Source: an uncultured bacterium (lineage in GTDB: Bacteria; Patescibacteriota; Minisyncoccia; Phycocordibacterales; GWA1-40-21). From it: a stretch of 43,866 bases of DNA. The first letter of the stretch is position 1; every line of letters starts with the position of its first letter. A program made the translations under genes and the position numbers. Below the pieces are notes generated by a model that saw only the letters and a list, made by a program, of their open reading frames with translations, ran no database searches and was not told the origin of the DNA. Shown here in pieces: positions 23,940-31,858 of the stretch. The stretch spans positions 1 to 43,866 of the forward strand of contig CAIJUJ010000033.1 of assembly GCA_903823865.1 (NCBI GenBank). The letters are read 5' to 3'.

Positions 23940-24764
23940 ATGTCATACCAAAGATCAAATATAAGCACATCTTTACGCAGAAAGAGGCAAATGAGTCTTT
24001 TAAAAAAGATTGGAGTTTATTTTATTTTTATTTTATTTTTTATTTGTTCAGCAAATTATGGTTTGACTGCAAATGCGGTTCGTATTAAAAATGTTGTTGT
24101 TTCTGGAAATAATTCTGTTGCAACTGAAGATATTTTAAAAATTGTAAATACTGAACTCGACGAAGTTTATCTTAAAGTTACACCTACCGACAATATTCTT
24201 TTGCTTAGAAGTTCAACGATTGAAAATAAAGTTTTGAACACTTATAAAAAAATAGGAAAGGTTGATGTTATCATTCGTGGAATTACCAGTATTGAGATTG
24301 TGGTCACAGAAAGAAAATCTGATAATTTATGGTGTAAAGGTACACCGGCAGAAAGTAAAGGTTGTTATTTTATGGACTCGAGTGGATTTATTTTTGAAGA
24401 TGCTCCGATTTTTTCAAACAATAGTTTCCCAGAATATTTTGGTTTAATTTCAGACACAAACCCAATAGGCCAAATATATTTTGGTGATAATTTTAAAAAT
24501 ATTTCGAATTTATACAATGCGCTAAAAACAATGTCGTTTCAGCCACAGTATTTTAATGCTTTAAATGAACATGAATATGAGGTTTATATTTTGGGTGGAG
24601 GCAAAATTTTGATAAATGACAAAAAATCTTTTGAATCATCACTGACAAATCTTCAAGCTTTGGTTGATAACAAATACATTGCAAATGATAGTGCATCATT
24701 AAAGAAAATTAAATATGTTGATTTGAGATTTGGAAATAAAGTGAATTTTGAGTTGAATAAATAG
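23940..24764 (+). CDS. ftsQ: Cell division protein FtsQ/DivIB
   Basis: 274-aa bitopic division protein linking early and late divisome components. Basic cytoplasmic N-terminus, one transmembrane helix (residues about 26-44, IGVYFIFILFFICSANYGL), then a POTRA domain (VRIKNVVVSGNNSVATEDILKIV, residues about 47-120) and the FtsQ domain (EIVVTERKSDNLWCKG onward). Two cysteines (WCKG and GCYF) could form a disulfide. Start ATG directly abuts leader element 2. Monocistronic, converging with priA across a shared hairpin repeat. Confidence 0.85.
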   Translation: MSYQRSNISTSLRRKRQMSLLKKIGVYFIFILFFICSANYGLTANAVRIKNVVVSGNNSVATEDILKIVNTELDEVYLKVTPTDNILLLRSSTIENKVLNTYKKIGKVDVIIRGITSIEIVVTERKSDNLWCKGTPAESKGCYFMDSSGFIFEDAPIFSNNSFPEYFGLISDTNPIGQIYFGDNFKNISNLYNALKTMSFQPQYFNALNEHEYEVYILGGGKILINDKKSFESSLTNLQALVDNKYIANDSASLKKIKYVDLRFGNKVNFELNK

Positions 24765-24765
24765 G

Positions 24766-24838
24766 TGTCATTCCCGCGTAGGCGGGAATCTAGGTTGTCT
24801 TGTATTAATTATGGATTCCCGCCTACGCGGGAATGACA
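24766..24838. repeat. Double-hairpin repeat, copy 1 (between ftsQ and priA)
   Basis: Two inverted copies of GTCATTCCCGCGTAGGCGGG-type sequence. Each is a hairpin with ATTCCCGC/GCGGGAAT-like arms, and the two halves also pair with each other across a 32-bp AT-rich spacer. It lies 2 bp past the ftsQ stop and 4 bp before the priA stop, so it probably ends both transcripts. It resembles the ATTCCC-N-GGGAAT (dRS3/REP-like) repeats known from several bacteria. Copy 2 is at 32911. Confidence 0.8.
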
Positions 24839-24841
24839 ATA

Positions 24842-26740
24842 CTAAATCAACGAATCTGGATCAACATTTACCAGCACATCCATAGGCAAGTTTTTTAATT
24901 TCTCATACAAATCTTTTTCTGGCCATTTACTAGATACGATTTTAATTATTCCATTTACACCAAATTTTCCCTTTGATTGAGGAATAAAAGCTGGGAATAT
25001 ATCAATTTCAAATGGCTCAATCATTCTTTGAATATCTTGCACTAGTCCGAGCACCTCGTTTCTATTACCAATAATTGAAATTTTTATGAGTGTAGTAAAA
25101 GGTGGAAAATGTAATTTTTCTCTATCGTCAATTTCGTCTCTATAAAAATCTACAAGATTTCCTTTCACCGCATAATCAAAAACTTTCTGCGTTATATCTC
25201 TTGTTTGAATAATAAAATGTTTGTCAGTAATTGAACGGATTTTTAAAAGTATATTCAAAATTCTTTCATTGATTCTAAAATCAGGGATTGAAAAGAATGA
25301 ATCTATTGAAACAACCGCAGTGTTTTCTATTTTTTCTGTCAGATATAAAAGCGCCATTTCTGTTCCTACTAAAATTCCTTGTGGTGAATTATAAAATTTC
25401 TCTGCAACTTCCTCAGCTTTCTTGTGTGTTTTTGTTGCATCAGCATCAATTCTAAAAATGTTTGCTTTTGGATAAAGCTCTTTAACTTTTTCTTCCACAA
25501 GTTCAGAACCAATACCAAGTGTCGCAAGTCTCCATCCTCCACAATAAGAACATTTTTCTACAGCACTTCTTCTTTCTCCACATTTATGACAAAGAAAGAA
25601 ATTTTCTGCTGTAGATCTATGAAGTACCGTATGCGCTCCACAAGAATTACATTTTACGACATTTCCACAGTCTGCACATACAGTAGAAGGGGAAAGTCCT
25701 CTTCTTCCGGAAAAAATAAACATGTGTTCATTGTTTTCTATATTATCTTGTATTTTTTTTATGAACTCTTCACTTAAAACTGAAAAATATGTTTTCGTAT
25801 CATTTTTTTTGATAGTTCTCATATCTATGATTTCCTGCGTTGAGGTTGTCAGTGAGCGAAATTTTAAAGACATAAGTTCAACAAGCTCTCCTTTTTTTTG
25901 TCTCCAAATAGTATCTGTTCGCAAAAGCAAGTCCCCAAAAATTATTTTTGAATTTGTTTTTGTGGCAAACATTTCGGCAAACTTTCTGATATCTATATAA
26001 GGTCTCGTTTGCATTTTATAAGACCTAGAATTTTCTTTGTCCAAAATTATCGTTCCAATATTACTTTTTGGAATTGAAAGAAAACTTCCGGTGCCAATAA
26101 TAAGTAAAGGATGTTTTTCAGCTAGAATTTTATTTATAGTGTTTAAAATTTCTTTTTTACCCATTGAACCATGAAGAATATATGTGTATTGTTCAATTCC
26201 TTTGCAAAGGGATTCTTTTGCTTTTTTTATATCTTGGATGGTTGGTAAACAAAAAAATATTGAAGAGTTTTTTGCAAATTCCTCTCTTATGATACTTTTA
26301 TATTGAGCGTATCTATCCTCGTCAGTTGATTGAATTACAAATTTTTCTGCTTTTGTCGTTTTTTTGTGCTCCTCAATTTTGTGCGTTCCAAGTTTTATTT
26401 TTTCAGTATTTTCGAGTAAAACTTTTGGAACAAGAGAATTGAGTACAGAGCCTATCGAGCCAACATAATAGTTTGCAACTGTTTCAGCGGTTTCAATAAA
26501 AATTTTACTCAATAAATGAGAACATTTTGTTTTTGATATTTTTTTGAGAGCAAAAGAAGAATTTTTAATTTCTGTTTTTGATTCTCCAACATCTTTAGAA
26601 CTAATTACTAATGCTGGAATAATTCTCTTTCTCAATGGAACTTTTATTATTGAACCAACAGAAACATCACTTCCAGAAAAATATGAAAGCGTATCGTTTT
26701 TTATGCCTCTTGCTATAGGTATTACTTCAAGTATTTTCAT
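24842..26740 (-). CDS. priA: Primosomal protein PriA-like, helicase motifs lost
   Basis: 632 aa with PriA architecture: an N-terminal 3'-end-binding domain, two helicase lobes, and the eight-cysteine zinc module (CADC, CNSC, CHKC, CSYC at about residues 355-405), which is intact. The ATPase motifs are not: the Walker A position reads VIQSTDEDRYAQY instead of GVTGSGKTEVY, DEEH is DKEN, GSATPS is GDLLLR, and QVAGRAGR is KIRSITDK. It therefore cannot be an ordinary helicase; a structural role in DnaB loading at forks is plausible. ATG abuts leader element 3. Confidence 0.88.
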   Translation of the reverse strand: MKILEVIPIARGIKNDTLSYFSGSDVSVGSIIKVPLRKRIIPALVISSKDVGESKTEIKNSSFALKKISKTKCSHLLSKIFIETAETVANYYVGSIGSVLNSLVPKVLLENTEKIKLGTHKIEEHKKTTKAEKFVIQSTDEDRYAQYKSIIREEFAKNSSIFFCLPTIQDIKKAKESLCKGIEQYTYILHGSMGKKEILNTINKILAEKHPLLIIGTGSFLSIPKSNIGTIILDKENSRSYKMQTRPYIDIRKFAEMFATKTNSKIIFGDLLLRTDTIWRQKKGELVELMSLKFRSLTTSTQEIIDMRTIKKNDTKTYFSVLSEEFIKKIQDNIENNEHMFIFSGRRGLSPSTVCADCGNVVKCNSCGAHTVLHRSTAENFFLCHKCGERRSAVEKCSYCGGWRLATLGIGSELVEEKVKELYPKANIFRIDADATKTHKKAEEVAEKFYNSPQGILVGTEMALLYLTEKIENTAVVSIDSFFSIPDFRINERILNILLKIRSITDKHFIIQTRDITQKVFDYAVKGNLVDFYRDEIDDREKLHFPPFTTLIKISIIGNRNEVLGLVQDIQRMIEPFEIDIFPAFIPQSKGKFGVNGIIKIVSSKWPEKDLYEKLKNLPMDVLVNVDPDSLI

Positions 26741-26742
26741 TT

Positions 26743-26878
26743 ACCCGAGAAAATTTTTGCCAATAAAAATTGTTTGTTCGACTATATAATACAGTGAAAT
26801 TGTATCACAAAATCACCTTATCATGATATTGCCAAATTATTCAATTTTTAACAAATATTGGCAAAAACTTTAACGGGT
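26743..26878 (-). repeat. Palindromic leader element 3 (upstream of priA)
   Basis: 136 bp, read on the minus strand: ACCCGTTAAAG, TTTTTGCCAAT, ATTTGTT, AAAAATT on the left; AACAAACAATTTTT, ATTGGCAAAAA, TTTTCTCGGGT on the right, then AA and ATG of priA. Extended -10 TGATACAAT (TACAAT at 26804-26799), 74 bp from the left edge. Confidence 0.88.
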
Positions 26879-26929
26879 GAATAATGACAGAAAATAGGTA
26901 TTTTTCAACCACTTAATATAAAAATTTGA

Positions 26930-26935
26930 TATAAT
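26930..26935 (+). promoter_or_regulatory. Leaderless -10 box of the histidine phosphatase gene
   Basis: TATAAT, then CTAAAT, then ATG at 26942. Confidence 0.6.
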
Positions 26936-26941
26936 CTAAAT

Positions 26942-27559
26942 ATGCTTAAAATTTACATTGCGCGCCATGGTCAAAACGTAGATAACAAAAATGGTATTTT
27001 AAATGGTCATCGAGATGAACCACTTACTACTTTAGGTGAGAAACAGGCACAAGAAGTAGCTGAAGAAATCAAGAAAGATAATTTGTATTTTGATGTTGTT
27101 TACTCATCACCCCTTCAAAGAGCATATAAAACTGCAAAAATTATTTCTGATATATCAAATCAGTCACAACCTGTCGTATTAAATGAACTTATTGAAAGGG
27201 ATTTCGGAGTAATGACTGGAATTGAAGCTAAGAGAATTGAAGAATTGTGTGCACCTGAAATTATAAAATCAAAAACTATTACTTATTTTTTAAATCCAAA
27301 AGGTGCTGAAACTTTTGAAGATCTTCTAGAACGTGCTAAAAAACTTCTTAATTTTATTAAGAAAAATCATAATGATAAGTCAGTTCTTTTAGTTACCCAC
27401 GGAGATTTTGGAAAAATGATTTATGCTGAGTTTTATAAATTACCTTGGAAAAAAGTTCTTACAGATTTTCATTTTGGAAACTCTGAGATCCTGTATCTTT
27501 GTGAAAATTGTGATTTAAACAAAACACGCCTCTTCACCAGCAAACAATATAATCATTAA
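26942..27559 (+). CDS. Histidine phosphatase (phosphoglycerate mutase-like)
   Basis: 205-aa member of the histidine phosphatase superfamily. Catalytic ARHGQN (phospho-His at about residue 9) at the N-terminus; YSSPLQRAYKTAKII; the acid/base glutamate region ELIERDFGVMTG; and the second catalytic histidine in LLVTHGDFGKMI. Substrate unknown (phosphoglycerate mutase, CobC-like or broad phosphatase). Predicted leaderless. Downstream lies a relic of the murA 3' end. Confidence 0.85.
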   Translation: MLKIYIARHGQNVDNKNGILNGHRDEPLTTLGEKQAQEVAEEIKKDNLYFDVVYSSPLQRAYKTAKIISDISNQSQPVVLNELIERDFGVMTGIEAKRIEELCAPEIIKSKTITYFLNPKGAETFEDLLERAKKLLNFIKKNHNDKSVLLVTHGDFGKMIYAEFYKLPWKKVLTDFHFGNSEILYLCENCDLNKTRLFTSKQYNH

Positions 27560-27604
27560 TCTCTAAGCATTTTAATCTTAGTCACAAGCTATTTCAATCC
27601 ACTA
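27560..27604 (-). pseudogene. Relic of a murA 3' end
   Basis: Bases 27560-27581 are identical to 28377-28398, the last codons of murA. On the minus strand the relic reads KIKMLRD then TAA, whereas the real gene reads KIKMLRD then TGA, with a synonymous GAT/GAC difference. Further upstream it still aligns weakly (LK-stop-LVT against LNNLGA) but has an in-frame stop. Together with 28377-28398 it brackets the repeat-protein gene. Confidence 0.65.
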
Positions 27605-27612
27605 GGTATTAT

Positions 27613-27642
27613 TTGACTTTTTTCTGGGGGGGGGGCTACAAT
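27613..27642 (+). promoter_or_regulatory. Promoter with a G10 tract in its spacer (possible phase switch)
   Basis: TTGACT (27613-27618), an 18-nt spacer containing ten consecutive Gs (27626-27635), and TACAAT (27637-27642). Loss of one G would give the optimal 17-nt spacing. Such tracts are prone to slipped-strand changes. It is the only long G-run I see in this AT-rich window. The leader to ATG 27679 is about 30 nt. Confidence 0.7.
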
Positions 27643-27678
27643 TATAGTGTTAGATTTATTAATTAATATTATAAAAAA

Positions 27679-28317
27679 ATGAAGAATGGACCAGAAAGTT
27701 ATTCACCAGAAGAAATATTAAAAATTGAGAAAAAAAGAACTATATCTGATAGTGATTTGCTTCAAGATGGAGCGGAGTATGTTTTTGATAACAAAAAAAG
27801 TGACAAAAGATTAAAACTATCTGAAACACAATTAAATGATATAACTCCTGATGGTTCAAAGATACAGAAAGAAATTATGGAAGGTAACTTTGAAAATGTA
27901 GAGAAACTAACAGAAATTAATAAAGAAATTGCTAAAATATTATCTTCCTACACTTATCCTGAAAATCACAGAAGGCTTTCTCTAGAAAATTTAAGTTATT
28001 TATCTGATGAATGCGCAGATATATTATTTTCTAATCTCAAAGCCGACGAGGTCCACCTTTCAGGTTTAAAAACTATATCTGATAATGTGGCTAAGAGTAT
28101 AGCAAATTGGTCATATAAAAATAGTCGAAACTTTATTGATCTAGATGGTTTAAATTCAATTTCAGATTCTACAGCAGAAATATTATCGCACCATCATGGG
28201 AATCTCACTCTTAAGGGTTTAACCTCTTTATCTGATAAATCGGGTAGTCTTTTAGCAAGACATTTTGGAGGTGAGCTTCTTATTCCCCAGAGATTTAAGT
28301 CAAAATTAAAAAGATAA
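27679..28317 (+). CDS. Leucine-rich-repeat-like protein of unknown function
   Basis: 212 aa. After a charged N-terminus, the second half (residues about 95-200) is built of degenerate 20-25-residue repeats of the form L.GL..ISD..A..L: LENLSYLSDECADIL, LSGLKTISDNVAKSI, LDGLNSISDSTAEIL and LKGLTSLSDKSGSLL. This resembles an LRR-type solenoid, usually a protein-interaction surface. No signal peptide is visible, so it may be cytoplasmic. Its promoter has a G10 spacer and the gene is bracketed by duplicated murA tail sequence, suggesting recent acquisition as a cassette. Confidence 0.65.
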   Translation: MKNGPESYSPEEILKIEKKRTISDSDLLQDGAEYVFDNKKSDKRLKLSETQLNDITPDGSKIQKEIMEGNFENVEKLTEINKEIAKILSSYTYPENHRRLSLENLSYLSDECADILFSNLKADEVHLSGLKTISDNVAKSIANWSYKNSRNFIDLDGLNSISDSTAEILSHHHGNLTLKGLTSLSDKSGSLLARHFGGELLIPQRFKSKLKR

Positions 28318-28327
28318 ATAATAATAC

Positions 28328-28358
28328 AAAAGGCTGTTCGCAAAGCGAACCGCCTTTT
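28328..28358. terminator. Bidirectional terminator between the repeat-protein gene and murA
   Basis: AAAAGGC and GTTCGC pair with GCGAAC and GCCTTTT around an AAA loop, with single bulges. Works for both convergent genes. Confidence 0.85.
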
Positions 28359-28372
28359 GTATTTAAAATATT

Positions 28373-29911
28373 TCAGTCTCTAAGCATTTTAATCTTAGCC
28401 CCCAAATTATTTAACCTTTTTGCTATATCTTCATAACCACGATTGATACTATATACATTTCTTAAAATTGATTTTCCTTCGGCGCCGAGCATTCCTATCA
28501 AAATAATTGCAGCTGGGCGAAGAGCTGGAGGACAGATAATTTCTGCTGGTTTTAGCTTAGTTTTTCCATTTACGTAAAATCTATGCTGGTCTGCCAAGAT
28601 GGTGTCTGCGCCAAGTTTGTCGAGCTCCTTATAATGAATTGCACGATTTTCATAAACCCAGTCATGAATCAATGTTTGCCCTTCTGCTTGTGTGGCAATA
28701 AGCGCAAAGAAGGGAAGATTGTCTATATTTAATCCTGGATAAGGTCTAGATTCAATTTTGTCGTGAAGTGCTTTGAGCGTGGAAGGAAAAGTTTTGATAT
28801 CAACAAGGTCTGTTTTACCATTCAAAGCTTTATACTTTTTTGAGATTTTAAATTTAAAACCCATTTTTTTGAGTTTAAGTAATTCTATTTCAAGAAAATC
28901 AATTGGACATCTTTCAATTGTAATACCAGATTTTGTAACAGCAGCAACTGCAATAAAAAACATTGTATCAATAGGGTCTTCCGCGAGATAGTAAGTAATA
29001 TTTTTATTTATTTCTTTTACTCCATGTATTGTAATTGTCGTGGTACCAACTCCATCAATCTGAATTCCAAGTTCTTGCAAAAAGAAACACAAATCTTGTA
29101 CTTGATAGTTTGATGAAGCAAATTTAATTGTCGTTTTTCCAGGAATAAGTGCTGCAGCCATAATAGCGTTTTCTGTCACTGTATCTCCAGATTCATATAA
29201 TGCAAATTCTGCAGGCTTGAGTTTTTCTCTCGTGATTTCATAACTAAAATTTTTTGTTTTAATATTAACGCCAAAATTTTCAAGTGCAAAAAAATGTGGA
29301 GTAACAGTCCTATTTCCTAGCTTGCATCCACCTGAGTGGGGAAGAGAAAATTTTTTGTACATATGAATCAGCGGGCCAATAAACATAATGACACTGCGAG
29401 TTCTCTGTGCCGACTCTTTATTTATTTTTTTAATATCAATTTTTTTAGCTTCAATTTCCAAATCATTACCAACCCATTTGATTGAAACGCCAATGCTAGA
29501 CAGCGCTTCTATTATTCTATAAACCTCTTCAATTTTTGGAACATTTTTTAGGTTTGTTTTTCCTTTATTCATAAGTGATGCGGAAATAATTCCCATTGCA
29601 CCGTTTTTTGATGTTTTTGTAATAATGTTCCCAAAAAGTTTATGTCCGCCATCTATTTCAAAGTTGATTGCGCCAGTAGAGAGACTCATTATTTCGCTAC
29701 CAAGTACTTCACTGATTTTTGTTATCATTTCTGTTGTGAGATTTTGTTCACCACTTTCGATTCTGGCTATAACACTTTGTGTTGTACCAAGCTTTTCTGC
29801 GAATGCTGTTTGTGTAAAACCTTTTCTTTCGCGAATCTCTGCTATTAAATTTCCTATTTGAGATAATTTGCTTGCCCCGTTTGAATTTTCACTTGGTTTT
29901 AAATTTGACAT
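28373..29911 (-). CDS. murA: XRE-MurA fusion: UDP-GlcNAc enolpyruvyl transferase with N-terminal HTH
   Basis: 512 aa. Residues about 16-75 form an XRE/Cro-type helix-turn-helix (IGNLIAEIRERKGFTQTAFA, then EKLGTTQSVIARIESG). Residues 82-512 are MurA, which transfers enolpyruvate from PEP to UDP-GlcNAc in the first committed peptidoglycan step. Conserved Lys102-Asn103 (TSKNGAM), catalytic Cys196 in SGGCKLGNR (the fosfomycin target, not replaced by Asp), and YPGLNIDNLPF holding the active-site aspartate. A usual MurA is about 420 aa, so the HTH is a true extension. The enzyme may bind DNA and regulate itself or other genes. Leader element 4 lies 79 bp upstream. Confidence 0.93.
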   Translation of the reverse strand: MSNLKPSENSNGASKLSQIGNLIAEIRERKGFTQTAFAEKLGTTQSVIARIESGEQNLTTEMITKISEVLGSEIMSLSTGAINFEIDGGHKLFGNIITKTSKNGAMGIISASLMNKGKTNLKNVPKIEEVYRIIEALSSIGVSIKWVGNDLEIEAKKIDIKKINKESAQRTRSVIMFIGPLIHMYKKFSLPHSGGCKLGNRTVTPHFFALENFGVNIKTKNFSYEITREKLKPAEFALYESGDTVTENAIMAAALIPGKTTIKFASSNYQVQDLCFFLQELGIQIDGVGTTTITIHGVKEINKNITYYLAEDPIDTMFFIAVAAVTKSGITIERCPIDFLEIELLKLKKMGFKFKISKKYKALNGKTDLVDIKTFPSTLKALHDKIESRPYPGLNIDNLPFFALIATQAEGQTLIHDWVYENRAIHYKELDKLGADTILADQHRFYVNGKTKLKPAEIICPPALRPAAIILIGMLGAEGKSILRNVYSINRGYEDIAKRLNNLGAKIKMLRD

Positions 29912-29989
29912 GACGTTGGTATTTATTAAATATAAGTTATTAAAAAATATTGATAATTGTTAAAAAATTCTTTACGGGGTTTGACATTG

Positions 29990-30121
29990 ACCGAGAAAAT
30001 TTTTGCTGATGAAAATGTGTTGATATTAAATGATTAGTAAATTTTTATTAATATTATGTTTATCAAAAGGTATGTCTGTAGGCTATTCATTTTCAACACA
30101 TCAGCAAAAACTTTAACGGGT
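29990..30121 (-). repeat. Palindromic leader element 4 (upstream of murA), co-varied copy
   Basis: 132 bp, read on the minus strand: ACCCGTTAAAG, TTTTTGCTGAT, GTGTTG, AAAATG on the left; ATCAACACATTTTC, ATCAGCAAAAA, TTTTCTCGGT on the right. GCCAAT/ATTGGC of the other copies has become GCTGAT/ATCAGC in both arms, so complementarity is kept. The right edge is 79 bp from the murA ATG rather than adjacent. A -10 is ambiguous (CATAAT or TTTAATAT). Confidence 0.82.
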
Positions 30122-30153
30122 AAATTATAGCATATCGGCTATAAAATAGAATA

Positions 30154-30335
30154 GTTTAAAAGTAGCAAGTTGTAAGTTAAAAAGTAAATTTATAATTTCC
30201 AATCTACGCCATGGCGTAGATTAGAATTAATACATTTTTGGTGAGTTTGCAATTAATCAAAAAAAAGCTAATATATGTTTATAAGATTTCAGTTGCATTT
30301 TACAACTTTCAACTTAGAACTTTTAACTTTAAAAC
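30154..30335. repeat. Inverted AACTTN repeats and a 22-bp perfect palindrome before mreB1
   Basis: In a 432-bp stretch without genes (29912-30343), leader element 4 is followed by AAAAGTAGCAAGTTGTAAG near 30159 and, in inverse orientation, by TTACAACTTTCAACTTAG near 30300 with further AACTTTTAACTTT units. Between them AATCTACGCCA and TGGCGTAGATT form a perfect palindrome (30201-30222). The region would contain the mreB1 promoter; the palindrome may be a terminator-like or operator site. Confidence 0.55.
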
Positions 30336-30343
30336 TTAATCAT

Positions 30344-31357
30344 ATGTCATTTTTTGTTAGAAAACTTGGAATAGATTTGGGAACTGCAAATACACTTGTG
30401 TTTGTGCCTGGCAAAGGAGTCGTTCTTTTTGAACCTTCTGTTGTTGCTATTTCAGAACAAGATAACAAAATTCTCGCTGTTGGTGTGGAGGCAAAAAATA
30501 TGATTGGAAAAACTCCAGACAGCATCATTGCTTATAGACCAATGAAAGATGGTGTTATTGCTGACTATCGTGTCACCGAAGCTATGCTCCGCTATTTTAT
30601 GGATAAAGCTTTAGGGAAGTGGAATATTTTTAAACCAGAAGTGATGGTGTCAGTTCCAGCTGGAGTTTCTTCCACAGAAAGAAGAGCTGTTGTTGAAGCT
30701 GCTATTCGTGCTGGTGCAAAAAATGCTTATGTTGTGAAAGAGCCGATTCTTGCTGCTATCGGTGCAGGAATCCCTATTTATGAACCAATGGGTCACATGA
30801 TTGTGGATATTGGAGGAGGAACAACTGATGTTGCCGTTATTTCACTTGGTGGAATTGTTGCTTCAACTTCTGTAAAATGTGCCGGAAATAAAATTGATGC
30901 TGCGATTGCCGATTATATTAAAAAAACTTTTAATCTTGCGATTGGAGATAAAACCGCCGAACAAATTAAAATCACAATTGGAAGTGCTGTGCCGATGGAA
31001 GAAGAATTGTCAGTGATTATAAAAGGAAGAGATTTTTTGACAGGCCTTCCTCGCTCAACTGAAATTAAAACAAATGAAATTGTAAAAGGAATTTCAAAAG
31101 AGCTTAAAGATATGATAAAAGCGATTAAAGATGTTTTACAGGAAACTCCGCCAGAGCTTGCCGCAGATATTATTGACAATGGAATTATTATGACAGGTGG
31201 ATCTTCTCAGCTTAGAAATCTTACAGAACTTGTTTTTAGAAGAGTTGGGGTAAAAGCTGTTGTTGCAAAAGACCCGCTTTACTGTGTTGCAAAGGGGACT
31301 GGTGTTGCACTTGAGCATTTAGATACTTATAAAAAATCTATCATAGCTAAAAGATAA
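30344..31357 (+). CDS. mreB: MreB rod-shape protein, paralogue 1
   Basis: 337-aa bacterial actin that guides lateral wall synthesis. Phosphate-1 loop GIDLGTANTLVFVPGKGVV near the N-terminus; phosphate-2 VDIGGGTTDVAVISLGG; VAKGTGVALE at the C-terminus. Begins MSFFVRKLGIDL with an amphipathic N-terminus; an ATG at 30275 would add 23 repeat-derived residues and is rejected. It stands alone, unlike the second mreB, which heads mreC-mreD-pbp2. Confidence 0.93.
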   Translation: MSFFVRKLGIDLGTANTLVFVPGKGVVLFEPSVVAISEQDNKILAVGVEAKNMIGKTPDSIIAYRPMKDGVIADYRVTEAMLRYFMDKALGKWNIFKPEVMVSVPAGVSSTERRAVVEAAIRAGAKNAYVVKEPILAAIGAGIPIYEPMGHMIVDIGGGTTDVAVISLGGIVASTSVKCAGNKIDAAIADYIKKTFNLAIGDKTAEQIKITIGSAVPMEEELSVIIKGRDFLTGLPRSTEIKTNEIVKGISKELKDMIKAIKDVLQETPPELAADIIDNGIIMTGGSSQLRNLTELVFRRVGVKAVVAKDPLYCVAKGTGVALEHLDTYKKSIIAKR

Positions 31358-31374
31358 TAAAATAATGACCTCCT

Positions 31375-31403
31375 CCCCGGGTTCCGCTACGCTGCGCCCG
31401 GGG
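31375..31403. repeat. Hairpin at the 3' side of the IS200-like element
   Basis: CCCCGGG (31375-31381) pairs with CCCGGGG (31397-31403). Subterminal hairpins like this are recognised by Y1 transposases in IS200/IS605 elements. Confidence 0.6.
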
Positions 31404-31426
31404 TTTCCTTTTCAAGCATGAGGATT

Positions 31427-31858
31427 CTAGTTGAACAATCTGAGTTTTTGTGGCACATCTTTCTTGCCCTGCCATTTTATATATTTTCGTACTTGAGTTT
31501 CGTTCAATCCTATTGTTGATGAAAAATATCCAACACTCCAGATGCCGTCTTTTTCGAGGTATATCTCGCGTATAAATTTAAATTTTGAACGCAAATATCT
31601 ACTTGATATTGCTTTCAGTTTTCCGACAGCATCTGAGATTGTGATATTTGGTGGTACTTCAATCTGCATGTGAACATGATCCTCATCAGTATTCAAGGTT
31701 TCAATCCAGAGTGTTGGATATTTTTTCACAGTCGCGTACAATATTTTCTTCAACTCTATTAGTACATATGGCTTCAGTATTTTTCTTCTATACTTTGTAC
31801 CCCATATTACGTGGTATTGATGTTGATATGTGGAGTGATTTAGATTACGAATCCTCAT
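31427..31858 (-). CDS. tnpA: IS200-like Y1 (HUH) transposase TnpA
   Basis: 143-aa single-strand transposase. The HUH motif is DEDHVHMQIEV (His61 and His63) and the nucleophilic tyrosine is in VRKYIKWQGKKD (Tyr126). The length is normal and the frame intact, so the element may be active. The start MRIRNLNHSTYQHQYHVIWG matches the family's N-terminal strand. The DNA around it is more GC-rich than its neighbours. Confidence 0.92.
   Translation of the reverse strand: MRIRNLNHSTYQHQYHVIWGTKYRRKILKPYVLIELKKILYATVKKYPTLWIETLNTDEDHVHMQIEVPPNITISDAVGKLKAISSRYLRSKFKFIREIYLEKDGIWSVGYFSSTIGLNETQVRKYIKWQGKKDVPQKLRLFN

Noticed and set aside
31376..31403. CCTCCTCCCCG shared by the IS200-like end and the leader of the small gene at 1549-1833, suggesting the latter was IS-derived
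   Set aside because: Only about 11 bases match, and at the small gene they serve as part of the SD and a short hairpin; no other IS sequence is there.
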